The notes under the pieces: generated by a model
The model's input: only the letters and a program-made list of their open reading frames with translations
Databases searched by the model: none
Told to the model about the DNA's origin: nothing
Assembly: GCA_024291935.2 (NCBI GenBank)
Contig: CM044322.1
Coordinates: 26,659,405-26,723,404 of the forward strand
DNA: 64,000 nt
Origin: Okapia johnstoni
Lineage: Eukaryota; Chordata; Mammalia; Artiodactyla; Giraffidae
Direction of reading: 5' to 3'
Made by a program: the position numbers and the translations under genes
Part shown: positions 27,290 through 43,368 of the stretch, piece by piece
Numbering within the stretch: position 1 is the stretch's first letter
Layout of the letters: every line of letters starts with the position of its first letter

Positions 27290-27482
27290 ACATACAGACA
27301 GACATGTATGTGTATGTGTGTGATCCATTCCAGTGATCACCAATCTTTTTTATTTCAATTTTCACATGCAGCCTGCAAGTATTTTGCTTTATTCCATAAT
27401 AAACACACACACTGCCTTCAAAGGTCTATATAAGAGGAGGCTGTCCTTCAAAAGACTGTGAATACAAATGAAGTGACACTAA

Positions 27483-27769
27483 TACCTGCTCAGAGACTCA
27501 ATCGTGTCCGACTCTTTGTGACCCCACGGACTATATATAGTCCATGGAATTCTCCAGGCCAGAATACTGGAATGGGTAGCCTTTCCCTTGTCCAGGGGAT
27601 CTCCCCAACCCAGGGGTCAAACCCAGGTCTCCCACATTGCAGGTAGATTCTTTACCAGCTGAGCCACAAGGGAAGCCCAAGAATACTAGAGTGGGTAGCC
27701 TATCCCTTCTCCAGCAGATCTTCCCAACCCAGGAATCGAACCGGGGTCTCCTGCATTGCAGGCAGATTC
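27483..27769 (-). mobile_element. Bov-tA SINE plus a second partial unit, reverse
   Basis: A full unit is at 27483-27678 and a partial one ('gaatactagagtgggtagcc' to 'ctgcattgcaggcagattc') at 27680-27769. Confidence 0.82.
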
Positions 27770-28080
27770 AACCAGTCCATCCTAAAGGAAATCAGTCCTG
27801 AATATTCATTGGAAGGACCGATGCTGAAGCTGAAACTCCAATACTTTGGCCACCAGATGCGAAGAACTGACTCATTTGAAAAGACCCTGATGCTGGGAAA
27901 GATTGAAGGCAGGAGAAGGGGACGACAGAGGATGAGAGGGTTGGATGTCATCTCCAATTTGATGGACATGAGTTTGAGTAAACTCCGGAAGTTGATGACG
28001 GACAGGAAAGCCTGGAGTGCTGCAGTCCATGGGGTCACAAAGAGTCAGACATGACTGAGCTACTGAACTGAACTGAACTG
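27770..28080 (+). mobile_element. BovB (RTE) LINE 3' fragment
   Basis: It encodes the remnant [20 protein letters not shown] and continues through 'gcctggagtgctgcagtcca' to a 'gaactgaactgaactga' tail. This is the 3' end of the BovB ORF plus its terminal repeat. It has no catalytic domain. Confidence 0.85.
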
Positions 28081-28139
28081 AGAGACTCAATCTCTAAACC
28101 CCCTTTGGTATGGGCAAGATTGCAGTGTTTCCTCCTTCC

Positions 28140-28205
28140 CCAACACACACATGCACATACACACACATGCATGCATACATGCACACTCACACCACACACA
28201 CACAA
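28140..28205. repeat. (CA)n-rich microsatellite
   Basis: Interrupted 'acacacatgcacatacacac' repeats. Confidence 0.85.
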
Positions 28206-28921
28206 TATGTTTCTCTCAGGGCTGGGGTGTTTCACCCCTGCCCATAAGGCCCTCAAGGTGCCTCTCCCGCCATCACCCCGGGCCCCTCCCATGAAACATC
28301 ACTTCCCAGTCAGCCACGCTGATCATTGTGATGCCAAAGACACACCCTCTGGGGTGTGGGGCCAAGGACCTGACCTCATCCACCCTCCCTGTGTCCCCCG
28401 CTTAGTTCTCTGGGCCCCTGGAGCCCATACATCCCCAAAGGGTCACTTAAACACCACCCACTCATGTGGCTCCTCTTCTCTCCATCAGGAATTAAAAGAA
28501 GCCGGTGAGAGCACAGAAGCCATACTGTCCTCTTCTCTCTCTTTTTCCTCATCCTCGAAGAATCCCTGAACCCCCACACACAAAAATAGTCTTCCCTCTT
28601 CTTTGATCGAAAGTCCATGAGAGCATTGGTTCCTGCTGACAGACGGTTGAGCAGGAAGAGGTGTCCTTTTGATATTAGTTGTATTTCAGCCTCAGAACAA
28701 ATCCAACCAGGATCCTTTGTTCTGTCCCCAGGTATTTCTTTATAACAAAGGTGCACCAAAACGGATTCTTGTTTTGAAAACTTTTCAAGAGTGTGCTTAT
28801 CACCCTTGCTTGGGGTGGCATCATCCCCAAATTGGCCCATCACTGATGGAGGATCACATTGCCTTTGCACTTTTCCCCTTCCAGGCACTGGAGCATCACC
28901 ACAGAGATGGAGTTGAACTAA

Positions 28922-32423
<3,502 letters not shown>

Positions 32424-33140
32424 TAGGCACATCAGCCCTCTTTCTCACAGAAACCACCACACCCTCATACAGTCAGCAGTTGAATTTCAGGCTCGGAGCT
32501 CATCTGCTGGGTTCCAATCCTGACTCTTCCACTAGGAAACCCTGCAATCTGGTACCACTTCCCTCATCTGGAAAGTGGTCATAATGCCAGCCACCCCATC
32601 ATGGGATTGTTGAGAAACAAATTTAACTTACACACACAAACATGTACAGGCTTACATATACACATATTTATTTGATAGATTTTTTTTCAAAATATAGTCT
32701 CAAACCATATTTATTCTGCAACTTATTTCTTTTTTCCCACATAATACTATTTCATGGGCATATTTTCAAGTAAACATATGTGAAGATCTACCTCATTCTT
32801 TTGTTTGTCCCAAGTTGGAAATTGTATTTTTGAGGCAAACATACCAAATGATTTGGAAATTTTCATCTCCAAGGCCCAGTGTGTGGGCTGGGGCGGCAGT
32901 GGTGGGCATGTGGGGCAGCACCCCTCCTCCTGCTGTCAGCCGGGGATGCCCACACCCGCCGCCCTAAGGCAGCAGCTGCTACCACTGTCACAATTCTGAC
33001 AACTGTGACTCCCTGGCCCTGTGCTGGGGACTCGCAGGGCCATCTCCACTGAATTCCATCGCGTCCGTTTTATCCAGCCAGTCGCCCATTGATGGACATT
33101 TGTTTCTGCTTCTGCACGTTGCTGTAGTTAATATCCTTGT

Positions 33141-33343
33141 GAAATATCCTCAGTCGTGTCCAACTCTTTGCGACTCCATGGAACGTAGCCCGCCAGGCTA
33201 CTCTGCTCATGGAATTCTCTAGGCAAGAATACTGGAGTGGGTTGCCATGCCCTCCTCCAGGGGATCTTCTGGACCCAGGGATCACACCCAGGTCTCCTGC
33301 ATTGCAGGCACATTCTTTACTGTCCGAGCCACCAGGGAAACCC
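33141..33343 (-). mobile_element. Bov-tA SINE, reverse
   Basis: Runs from 'cctcagtcgtgtccaactct' to 'gagccaccagggaaaccc'. Full-length for the family. Confidence 0.85.
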
Positions 33344-34869
33344 TTTGTAAGTATGTAGAACAGATTCCTACCTGTGATTCTGAGGTGTCCAGGGGACATC
33401 CTTAATTAGGCCTGAAAGGGCCAAAAGGGACATCCTAAATTAGGCCTGAAAGGGCTCAAATGCCAGGCCATTTATACTCCATGGCTGACTGGGTGATCTC
33501 TGCCCAGAGGCCTTCGCATGCCTGGAAATCCCAGCCAGACAGCGCACAGGGATCACATCACTGATGGAGAACTGTGCCTTCACCTTGTGGTCCTGTATGG
33601 TGGCTCCCATCTGTCCCTGTGGCGGGCAGTGGTGCTCCCCGTGATCCTTTGTTGGCTGACTGTGGGCACAGCACTCCTTCGAAGTCCCGGGTTTCCTGGA
33701 GTCCACAGATCTCCTTTCTCCCTTCGCTTTATGAAACTAGAGACCAGGGCATTTCAGTAATGCGCTTTGGACTTTCTCTTGGAAACAGGGCCAAATGTGT
33801 CGGCTTGCCTGCCTGCTTCCTCAAAGATGCTTTTCCCCTGCCAAACAGCAGGGAGCCAGGGCCGCACACAGCTTGAAGGAGAGGGCTCAGTGGCCCCGCC
33901 GGCTGGCCCTGGCTCCCGTCACCATCCAGAGGCCTTTATAGCAGCAACGTCTCCTCCTTACTAGGGCAGCCCAGCCACGGGGCTGCAGCCGGTTCCGCAG
34001 CTGTGAGCTCCCGGGGCCGGAAGCAGGTCTCATTCCTGTTGAAATCCAAGCTCTTGGTGCAGGACCTGGCCTGCGTTAGTTCACACGTCCAACAACTATT
34101 GGGCACCTGCTGTATGCCAGACACTGTGCTGGGCACAAAGCAGGATGCTCAGGGTTCTTGCCCACACAAGACCCCCTCTGACTCTCCTGTGTTGGCTGGG
34201 AAGGATGTTGACCAGAGGCCCTGTCTCAGTTTCTATGATGACGTAGTCTTAGAGGAGGATGGGGGAGGGAGGCCGCAAGATGAAAGGAAACAAGGATTTT
34301 TTTCTTTCTCAGAACAGCCTTCCACACTCAGTCTACTTCCTGCTTTCTAAACCAGAGTGGGCCAGAGGGCTTAAGAGTTGTATGAGAAAGAATGTCCATC
34401 TTCTCTAAATAAACAAATTCCCAGAAGGGCCATGAGTAAGGGTCACGTCAGGCTCAGCTGAGCTCTCCAGGCAGAGGAAATGCTGTCACCGAGCCTGGCG
34501 GCTGCCCCACCCCCAAAACCAGCCACCACCTCCTCTCCACCCTCCAGCACGTGTGCAGATGCACAGCATTCCTGGTGTTCACTCCCAGGGCAAACACACT
34601 CCCTCAGAGGGAGGCTGGTATAGAAACAGCCCCGGAAGGGGGCCAGCCGAGCAGGCTGAAAGCCGGCTGGAGCCAGGATCAGGATCTAGTGAGGCCCTAC
34701 TAAGGGCAGCACCCCCTTCTCTCAGGGCTGAACCTTGGTCCCAGCAGGAACACTGGGGCAGGCCCCTTCTGGCTCCATATTTATGGAGCCCCTACTGTGC
34801 TCGGGCACAGGGCTGAGCATTGGGAATAGCACGGCCTACGTGGGAGACAAACTGTGTTCTCACAGGGCC

Positions 34870-35090
34870 TGTGCATGCGTGCATGCTCAGTTGTATCCGA
34901 CTCTTTGCAACCCCATAGTCTGTAGCCTGCCAGGCTCCTCTGTCCAGGGATTCTCCAGGCAAGAATACTGGGGTGGGTTGGCATGCCCTCCTCCAGGGAA
35001 TCTTTCCAACTCAGGGGATCGAACCGACAGCTCTCACATCTCCTGCATTGGCAGGCGGGTTCTTCACCACTGGTACCACCTGAGAGGCCC
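34870..35090 (-). mobile_element. Bov-tA SINE, reverse
   Basis: Runs from 'catgctcagttgtatccgac' to 'ggtaccacctgagaggcccc', with a short internal insertion (agctctcacatc) before the tRNA-like end. Confidence 0.82.
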
Positions 35091-35446
35091 CTCCTCACAG
35101 GGTCCACATTCTGAAAAAGGAAAGAGGCGACAAACAAGGCAACGTCTAACAAAATGTCCAGCGAGGGTGAGCCCTCCAAGGAAGGATACGACAGGACTGG
35201 GACAGAGTAGCATAGGGGAGGGGGCTCTTGGGACAGTGTAGTAGGGAGGCCTCTGCAGGAGGAGATGAGGAGCAGAGCCTAGATGAAATGAAGGAATGAG
35301 TGGTGGGGGCCTGGAGGAGAGAAGAGACCCCAGGGAGGACCTGCTCGGTCTCTCTAGACCAGCCAAGAGCCCATCCATCCAATTCCCCCTAGCAAATATG
35401 AGAGCATCATCCTTACTACCAGCTAAGCACCTAAAAATGCCCCTCC

Positions 35447-35545
35447 AGGACTTACCTGGCAGTCCAGCGGTTAAGACTCCATGCGTCCACTGCAGGGGGC
35501 ATGAGTTTGATCCCTGGTCGGAAAAGAGACTAGACCCAAAAAAGA
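35447..35545 (+). mobile_element. CHR-type SINE, partial
   Basis: Carries 'acttacctggcagtccagcg' and 'tttgatccctggtcggaaaa'. Its 3' part is missing. Confidence 0.7.
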
Positions 35546-35866
35546 ATGAAAAAATCCCCCCTTCAGGAGTGAATTTGATGTGATTGTTCAAAGATGAGAA
35601 CAGAATGACAAGTGGAAACCCAACCTTAGAAGAATATTAGAGAAAAACAGAAAGAAAGAAAACATGGCGAGGAAACAGAGGGGATCTCTTATTTATAGTG
35701 ATGCTCAGTCAGTAGGAAAGTTGGAAATCTTCCTAGATGTGACTTTGTATTTGAAGTGAAATATTCAAATTCCTTCTCTGCTGAAGCCCCTTAACGATAT
35801 TTTCCAGGGTACTAAGTGACAGGGTTTCTGCTAATCCATGAATTGTTCATGTTTCTCCAAATATGA

Positions 35867-36103
<237 letters not shown>

Positions 36104-36608
36104 TGATGGTTCCCTGTGGGGGCTGACCAGGATTGCTTTGCTGTCTTCTATTCTTATTATTTCATAAGTGAAAAGACGTAGTTGTTTTTTTTTTTAAGAA
36201 GCAGATGAGCAGGGGTGGGGAAAGGATGGGCAGACATGATCTCAGAGTCAAGAGCAGGCCTTGATACTAAATAAACAGGATTTCATGAAAAACTCATATA
36301 ACATTGTCCTTCTTCTTATTTCACTGTGGCCCAATGGAAACTTTTGCATAGACTGATGGTGTTCAAGGATCAACCTTGGGGAACGTCCTAGATAAATACC
36401 CTGTTTAGAGGGAATGGGGCTCTCAAGAAACAGAGCTTGTTGCTGGGTGGAGCACTGAGCCAAGCCCTAGAAGCCTGGGTTCAAGTTCCACCCTCCTACC
36501 TGTGGCCAAAGCTTCACCCTCAGTGCCTCAGCTGTGTGAGGCTGCAGCCTCATATTAGCTGTGTGACCTAGTACAAGTCATTTCACCTCTCTGGGCCTCA
36601 GATTGTGA

Positions 36609-36875
<267 letters not shown>

Positions 36876-37771
36876 TGACACATGGGGAGGGTGGGCCCGA
36901 GGGCAGATCTAGCCAGGTGCCCTGGCATCACTGTATACATCGCTGGTTCAGGGTCAGATCCTCCCTGTTAGCCTAGCATCTGTATCGATTGGTCAGTGCC
37001 TAGCAGTACCAGTGGTCCAGTGTTTGAACAGAAAGGTGGCTTTCAGATGTGCTTAAGCAGGATGTATCATCACAATGATGTTGGCCAGGTCAATCTCTGG
37101 TCCTCCTTTTCATATCATATGTTATATTCTGCAGAAAATATTCAACAAGCTATATAACATTATATCATGAGTTTGCCTGAAATGTGCTTCTTTCTGTAAA
37201 TTCAAAAACCCGAACACAGAAAAGGTAGCAGAAGGGAATCATGATGATTAAGAAGACAGAAAAGTTCTAGAATCAGAGACCCTCCTGTGTCCTAATCCCA
37301 GCTCTGCAAACCAAGTGACCTTGGCAGGCTCTTAACCTTCCTGGGACTCCATTTCCCAGCTGTAAAATGATGATGGAAAAATTAAAGGAGATAATTATGT
37401 AAAGTGCTTATCCCAGTGCCTAGCTCATAGTGAGCACTTAATAGATGATACTTGTGATTATTATTAAATAGTATTTCAATGGTATTATTCAAGAAAGCCT
37501 GCCTTCCTTAGGGGGCTTAGTTTGATTTGCCCAGATTTGCAGAAGTAATTTGATTGTTAGGTGGAAGGTGTTTGTTTGGGCATTTGATTGACACATGACA
37601 ATGGACAGCTCAGGTTAGCATTAATCAGAGAACCTGCTGGGCATGGTTTGCTGCCACAGCTGGATCCAAACCATCCTTGGGCTGTTGGAAGAAATAATTA
37701 AAATCATTCGATCTCATTTTTCTGGACATTTGCTAGACATGTGAATCAAAGCAACAGAAATGTGTTGCTTT

Positions 37772-37960
37772 GAGACTTCCCTGGCAGTCCAGGGGTTAAG
37801 ACTTCGCCTTCCAATGCAGAGGGTGCAGTGTTCGATCCTTTTTGGGGGAGCTGGGATCCCATATGCCTCAGGGCTAAAAAAAACCAAACATAAAACAGAA
37901 GCAATATTATAACAAATTCAATAAAGACTTTTTAAAAATGATCCACATCAAAACAATATT
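37772..37960 (+). mobile_element. CHR-type SINE with A-rich tail
   Basis: Starts 'agacttccctggcagtccag' and has 'gggatcccatatgcctcagg' followed by an A/T-rich tail. Confidence 0.72.
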
Positions 37961-38584
37961 TTAAAAAAAGAATGAAAGAAATGGGTTGGTTTTCCTGCTA
38001 AGAGCAAACCCTCCTCTGAGAGTGGAAAGGGAGGGACCATCTCCAGGTGGGGAGCTCAGCTGGATCCCATATCCTGATCCTGCTTCCAAGATTTGCCTTC
38101 TCCTTGGCAACAACCCCTCATCCCACCACTGACACCACAGAGCAGGAAACCTCCAAGGCTGGCAATAATTAAAAGGAGAGAAGGAGCAGGAGAAAGAATA
38201 GCTGAGCAAAGGCAACAGGACTCCTGTTTTTCTGAAGCTTTTCTTCTCAGCCTCGGTGCTACTGATTTTTTGAGCCAGGTAACTCTTTGCTTGGGGGACT
38301 ATCCTGTGTGTCACTGGGTGTTTAGCAGCATCCTTGTCCTCTACCCACTAGATGCCAGTAGCTGTTGTGACAACCACCAACGTGTCCAGGCATTGCTAAG
38401 TGTCCCAGGTAAAGGGAGAATGGACAGAGTCATCCCCAGTTGAGAACTGCTGGTCTAGAGGGAAGACAGACAGTGACCAAAGAACGAGACTAATGATGTG
38501 TCATTTCAAGAGTAGTTATGCTCTTAAGGGATAGGAACCGAGCTGTGAGAAAGCAGTTCACTGAGGAATCAGACTGGGATAAAA

Positions 38585-38750
38585 AACACCTAGAAGGGGG
38601 CGACAGAGAATGAGATGGCTGGATGGCATCATTGAATCAATGGACATGAATCTGAGCAAACTCCAGGAGACAGTGAAAGACAGGCAAGCCTGGAGTGCTG
38701 CAGTCCATGAGGTTGTAGAGTTGGACATGACTTAGTGACTGAACAACAAC
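38585..38750 (+). mobile_element. BovB 3' tail fragment
   Basis: Carries 'atgagatggctggatggcat', 'gcctggagtgctgcagtcca' and 'gacttagtgactgaacaaca'. Confidence 0.8.
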
Positions 38751-38869
38751 TGTCAAGTTATTCTTTAGTAACTTCCCAGTTCTTCGGTTATTCTTTGGGT
38801 TATTCTTCTGGATGTAGAAAATCATAATGGAATACCAAGAGAGAGTTTTTATTTCTGTTTTTATTTCAG

Positions 38870-38965
38870 CCTCAAAATGGCCTTTCCAGCCCAGGGTCCA
38901 TCATGGCCACCGAGAAGTTAGGGAAAACAGATGCGGCTGAGGCTCTAGATCTCAGTGAAAAGCTG
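38870..38965 (+). CDS. FHAD1: FHAD1 exon 'i'
   Basis: The 96-nt exon (32 codons, phase 0 to 0) has acceptor TTATTTCAG and donor GTATGT at 38966. It encodes PQNGLSSPGSIMATEKLGKT and then ALDLSEKL. It is a Ser/Gly linker leading back into helix. Confidence 0.86.
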
Positions 38966-39342
38966 GTATGTACACCTAGCATCAGTCCCCCTCCTGTCCA
39001 AACCTGCAGCCCCCTCAGGCAGTGTTAACTACCAGATAGCTTAACTCAACATCAACCCTACATAGATATTTAGTCATTATTACAGCTCTGTGAGACCCAT
39101 TTACTATCACAGCATGGGTTGGAAATCACATAGTTGAATTCTTTGGAAAACTGGGTAGCAAGAATGAATGTTTCTATCTGTTGTCATTTTCCCCCTGGTT
39201 CTCAAAAAGGCATAGCCTAAATGGATGCGGGGAACATGAAAGTCGAACTAAAAGCCCCAGTTGTACTCCTTTCCAAAGCATGTGTTCTCTGTGATTGCAG
39301 AAAATGAATGAAACAGAATTAGACACTTGCCTCCTTATTAAA

Positions 39343-39552
39343 GGGCTTCCCAGGTGGCTCAGTGGTAAAGAATCCGCCTGTCAGTGCAGGAGATGCAGGT
39401 TTGATCTCTGGGTTAGGAAAATCCCCTGGAGGAGGGCATGACAACCCACTCCAGTATTCTTGCCTGGGAAATCCCATGGACAGAGGAGTCTGGCGGGCTA
39501 CAGTCCACGGGATCTCAAAGAGTCAGACACGACTGAGTGACTGAGCACAGCA
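39343..39552 (+). mobile_element. Bov-tA SINE, forward
   Basis: Starts 'ggcttcccaggtggctcagt' and ends 'gacacgactgagtgactgag'. It is near consensus, hence fairly young, and sits 74 nt upstream of FHAD1 exon j. Confidence 0.88.
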
Positions 39553-39625
39553 TACACACTCCTTATTAAAGCAGCCACCAGCGGTGGTGGGGCAAGCCTC
39601 TTACCTGCGAAACGCTTTCTCGTAG

Positions 39626-39847
<222 letters not shown>

Positions 39848-40371
39848 TAGGGCCCATGTCCCCGCAGAAAGGCCCGGACCTCCATTCTCCGGGCTAAACC
39901 TCAGGGCAGCAGCAGACCTCTGGACCAAGACAGGAGGACAGAGGTCTAGGTGTGCAGGGGGAGGTGGGATCATGACTCAGGGTCTGATGGAGGCAAGTCC
40001 TCTGGGCCAGAAAGCAGCAGTTAAAGTGCCCTGTACCCTCTTAAGGGGTAAGGTGCACCTTTTACGAATGTATCTGATATTTCACCATGTGTGTGCTTTT
40101 CATAATTCCTATTTTCTTATTTCTATAATTCTTATTTTCAGTATTATCAGTTCCCTGACCCTCCCTGGGAAATTGGGAGGGGCTGATAATAATATAACCT
40201 GTGTCAGCTTCATGCTACACTTACACAGCCCATGAGCTATTTATTCTGCCCTCTAGTCCCCAAACTTCATCATTCTCTCCTGCTTGTAATGAAACCGCTA
40301 AATTAGGTGTACACAGAAGTATCTTGAGAATCTCCCAGGGCAGGGGCGTTGCTGGTAAGTGAGAAAGATGA

Positions 40372-40602
<231 letters not shown>

Positions 40603-40825
40603 TGAGGCTGCCTCTCAGCCCCCTTTAGAAATGGCCAGCTGAGGTCCCACTGGGATCTAGGCAGTGCAGGATGCATTTACTGATGCAAAGGAAAGTGGCA
40701 GAATAGCTTTAGCATCAGACAGACCTAAGTTTAGACTGTAGCTCAACCATTTACTGTGTGACTTCAGGCAGGTTTCTTAACCACTTTGAGACTCAAGAGT
40801 CTAGCTTGTCTGTATTTTCTTTCTT

Positions 40826-41396
40826 TCTTTTTAATTTAATTTTTAATTTTATATTGGAGTATAGCTGATTTACAATTTTGTGTTAGTTTCAGGTGCACAG
40901 CAAAGTGATTCAGTTATACATATACATATATCCATTCTTTTCAGATTCTTTTCCCAGATAGGTTATTATAGAATATTGAGTAGCATTTCCTGTGATATAC
41001 AATAGGTCTTTGTTGATTATCTGTTTTATATATGGTAGTGTGTATGTATTAATTCCAAATGCCTAATTTATCCCCCCTCCACCTTTCTCCTTTGATAACC
41101 ATAAGTTTGTTTTCAAACTGTGAGTCTGTTTCTGTTTTATAAATAAGCTCACTTGTATGTGTTTCAGACTCCACATATAAGTGATAGCATATGATACTTG
41201 CCTTTCTCTGTTCGCCTTACTTCACTTAGTATGATACTCTCTAGGCCCATCTATGTTGCTGCAAATGGCATTATTTCATTCTTTTTATGGCTGAGTAACA
41301 TTCCATTGTATATATGTACCACATCTTCTTTATCCATTCCTCTGTTGGTGAACATTTAGGTTGCTTCCAAGTCTTGAGTGCTATAAACAGTGCTCT
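40826..41396 (-). mobile_element. L1 3' UTR fragment, reverse
   Basis: Runs of the L1 3' end seen in reverse: 'gtatagctgatttacaattt', 'gcatttcctgtgatatacaa', 'tggctgagtaacattccatt'. It is a different subfamily from the L1 at 15045. The same 'actcatagtctagcttgtctgt' phrase flanks it on both sides (40792-40812 and 41402-41424), consistent with a target-site duplication. Confidence 0.75.
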
Positions 41397-41489
41397 CTGA
41401 GACTCATAGTCTAGCTTGTCTGTATTTTTTTTAACTTTTGATAATTCATGTATTTTATCTTGTTCTTTCTATTCAGATAACTGTTTTTC

Positions 41490-41615
41490 TGCCAGTTTTA
41501 TTGAGATGTAATTGACACTGTATTGAATTTAAGGTGTATAGCATAATGATTTGACTTCCATGCCACATGAAGTAGTTGCCACAATAAGCTTAGCAAACGT
41601 CCTGAATTTTTTTTT
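41490..41615 (-). mobile_element. Older L1-type fragment, reverse
   Basis: 'gttttattgagatgtaattg' and 'gtatagcataatgatttgac' are typical of old mammalian L1 3' ends. Confidence 0.55.
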
Positions 41616-41757
41616 TAAGTGGTGTCTATTGTTCTTACTTTCATTGTTCTGCCAGGTGCAAGGGATACACAGATGAATAAGTTCTCTGAGAATAAAGATT
41701 TTCAATTTGCTATTCTGAGTACCCAGAGAATAATAGACACCCAATAAATATTTGGTA

Positions 41758-41870
41758 CATGGATGGATGGATGGACAGGTGGATGGATGGATGGACAGGT
41801 GGATGGATGGATGGATGGATGGGTGGATGGGTGGATGCGTGGATGAAAGGACAGGTGGATGGATGAATGG
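41758..41870. repeat. (GGAT)n tetranucleotide repeat with GGACAGGT variants
   Basis: A long run of 'tggatggatgg' interrupted by 'gacaggtggatgg' and 'gggtggatgg' units. Confidence 0.92.
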
Positions 41871-43156
41871 ATGAACACCAGATCAATGTATCAGTTGGTG
41901 TTCAGGTAGATGGATGGTCAGGTGGATAGAGATAGATGAATGTCCTTGAAGGATATATTTTTCAGTGCAGAACATACAGGTAAAGAGCTGATTTCAGGCT
42001 GACTTAGTGGAGTAAGGGCTCTGTTCAGATCTAGAAAAGGGTACTTGGCTCAGTCTAGAGCATTCAGGGAGTGTTTTCCAAGTGCTGACATCTGTTATGA
42101 ATTGCAAAGGAGAGTTGGAGTTTGTCCACCAAAGGGATGGACAGATGTGCATTCGAGGCTGTAGGAGCCACAGAGGAAAGGCATGAGGATGAGGGATTTG
42201 CTTCCTGGCATGAACTTGGTGAGAGCATTGACTTGAGAGACCAAGACTGAGACTCAGGCTGGTGATCCAGCTACAAGAGTCCACCTCCTCCCCTCATCCT
42301 GCTATCTCATCTATCACATGGCACAAGATTCAGTGGGTCCTGGGGTCAAATCCCCCTGCTTACTGTATGACCTTGTGGAAATCAGCCCCCCACTCTGAGC
42401 CTCACTTTCCTCATCAGTGAATGGGAGCTAAGAGCACCTGCCTTACAGGATTGTTGTGAGGATTGAATACAATACAAGTAACCCTTCCTATCCAAGCTCT
42501 CACTGTCTGAACTCAGGACTAAACGGTTTCTGATGCCCAGGTACACCTGTCCAGGCTCTGAAGCATGCAGCTGAGGGCCTGGGGCTGGGCAGGTGGATGC
42601 GGCTCTCTTCCCTGTGGCCAGCTGACTGCGCAGGTGGTCTCTGAAGTGAGTGCTGCCCCAGACCCAGTAGAGTCTACTGCCAAAAGTCCCCACACACATC
42701 GAGACAGGCATGGGCAGCACCTGAAAACCAGCTCCAAAAGCTCGCTGTAACGCTGTGCCTGCTCCTCAGTCAGTAGTGGGGTCTCTGGTCTTCTTGGCAG
42801 TTAACACCCGTGACCGTTCACTCCTGTTGTCAGCAGCATGTCGCTAGCCCCACTGGGCACTGGCACAGCAACTCCTAAATAGATCAGACTCTCCCTGGTC
42901 CTTCACTCTCACCTAAGGTCGAGCAGATCTCCAGGCAGGCATCAGGCAAACAGGGAAAATCACCATAGCCCCCATCTCTTCATGATGTCTGCAGGCATTG
43001 GGCTCCACTCATGCTATGCAGCCATGATCAGGGTTAGTGCCTCTGGTAGCCCTGCCTGGTTGTCATCATGATCCCCATTTTACAGATGAGGAAACTGAGG
43101 CTCAGAGAGTTAAAAAAGAGACTTGCCCAAGTTCATAGAGTAGCTGGTAGTTCACA

Positions 43157-43368
43157 GAGTCTTGTTAGTCTCTCAGTCATGTCTGACTGTTTGCAACCCC
43201 ACGGACTGCAGCCTGCCAGGCTCCTCAGCCCATGGGATTTCCTAGGCAAGAATACTGGAGTAGATTGCCATTTCCTTCTCCAGGGGATCTTCCTGACTCA
43301 GGGATCCAACCCAGGTCTCCTGCATTGCAGGCAGATTCTTTGCTGTCTGAGCTACCAAGGAAGTCCCA
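43157..43368 (-). mobile_element. Bov-tA SINE, reverse
   Basis: 'ctcagtcatgtctgactgtt' to 'gagctaccaaggaagtccc'. Confidence 0.85.

Noticed and set aside
28492..28508. Possible 17-nt exon (AG before, GTGAGA after) between FHAD1 exons c and d
   Set aside because: Too short, and it would break the frame between exon c (phase 2) and exon d (phase 2 entry).
28105..28569. 154-codon open frame on the plus strand
   Set aside because: Its start is translation of a CA microsatellite, and the rest has no domain and no conserved pattern.
41758..41870. Regular repeat that could suggest an array
   Set aside because: It is a plain GGAT tetranucleotide repeat without spacers. There is no CRISPR and the genome is mammalian.
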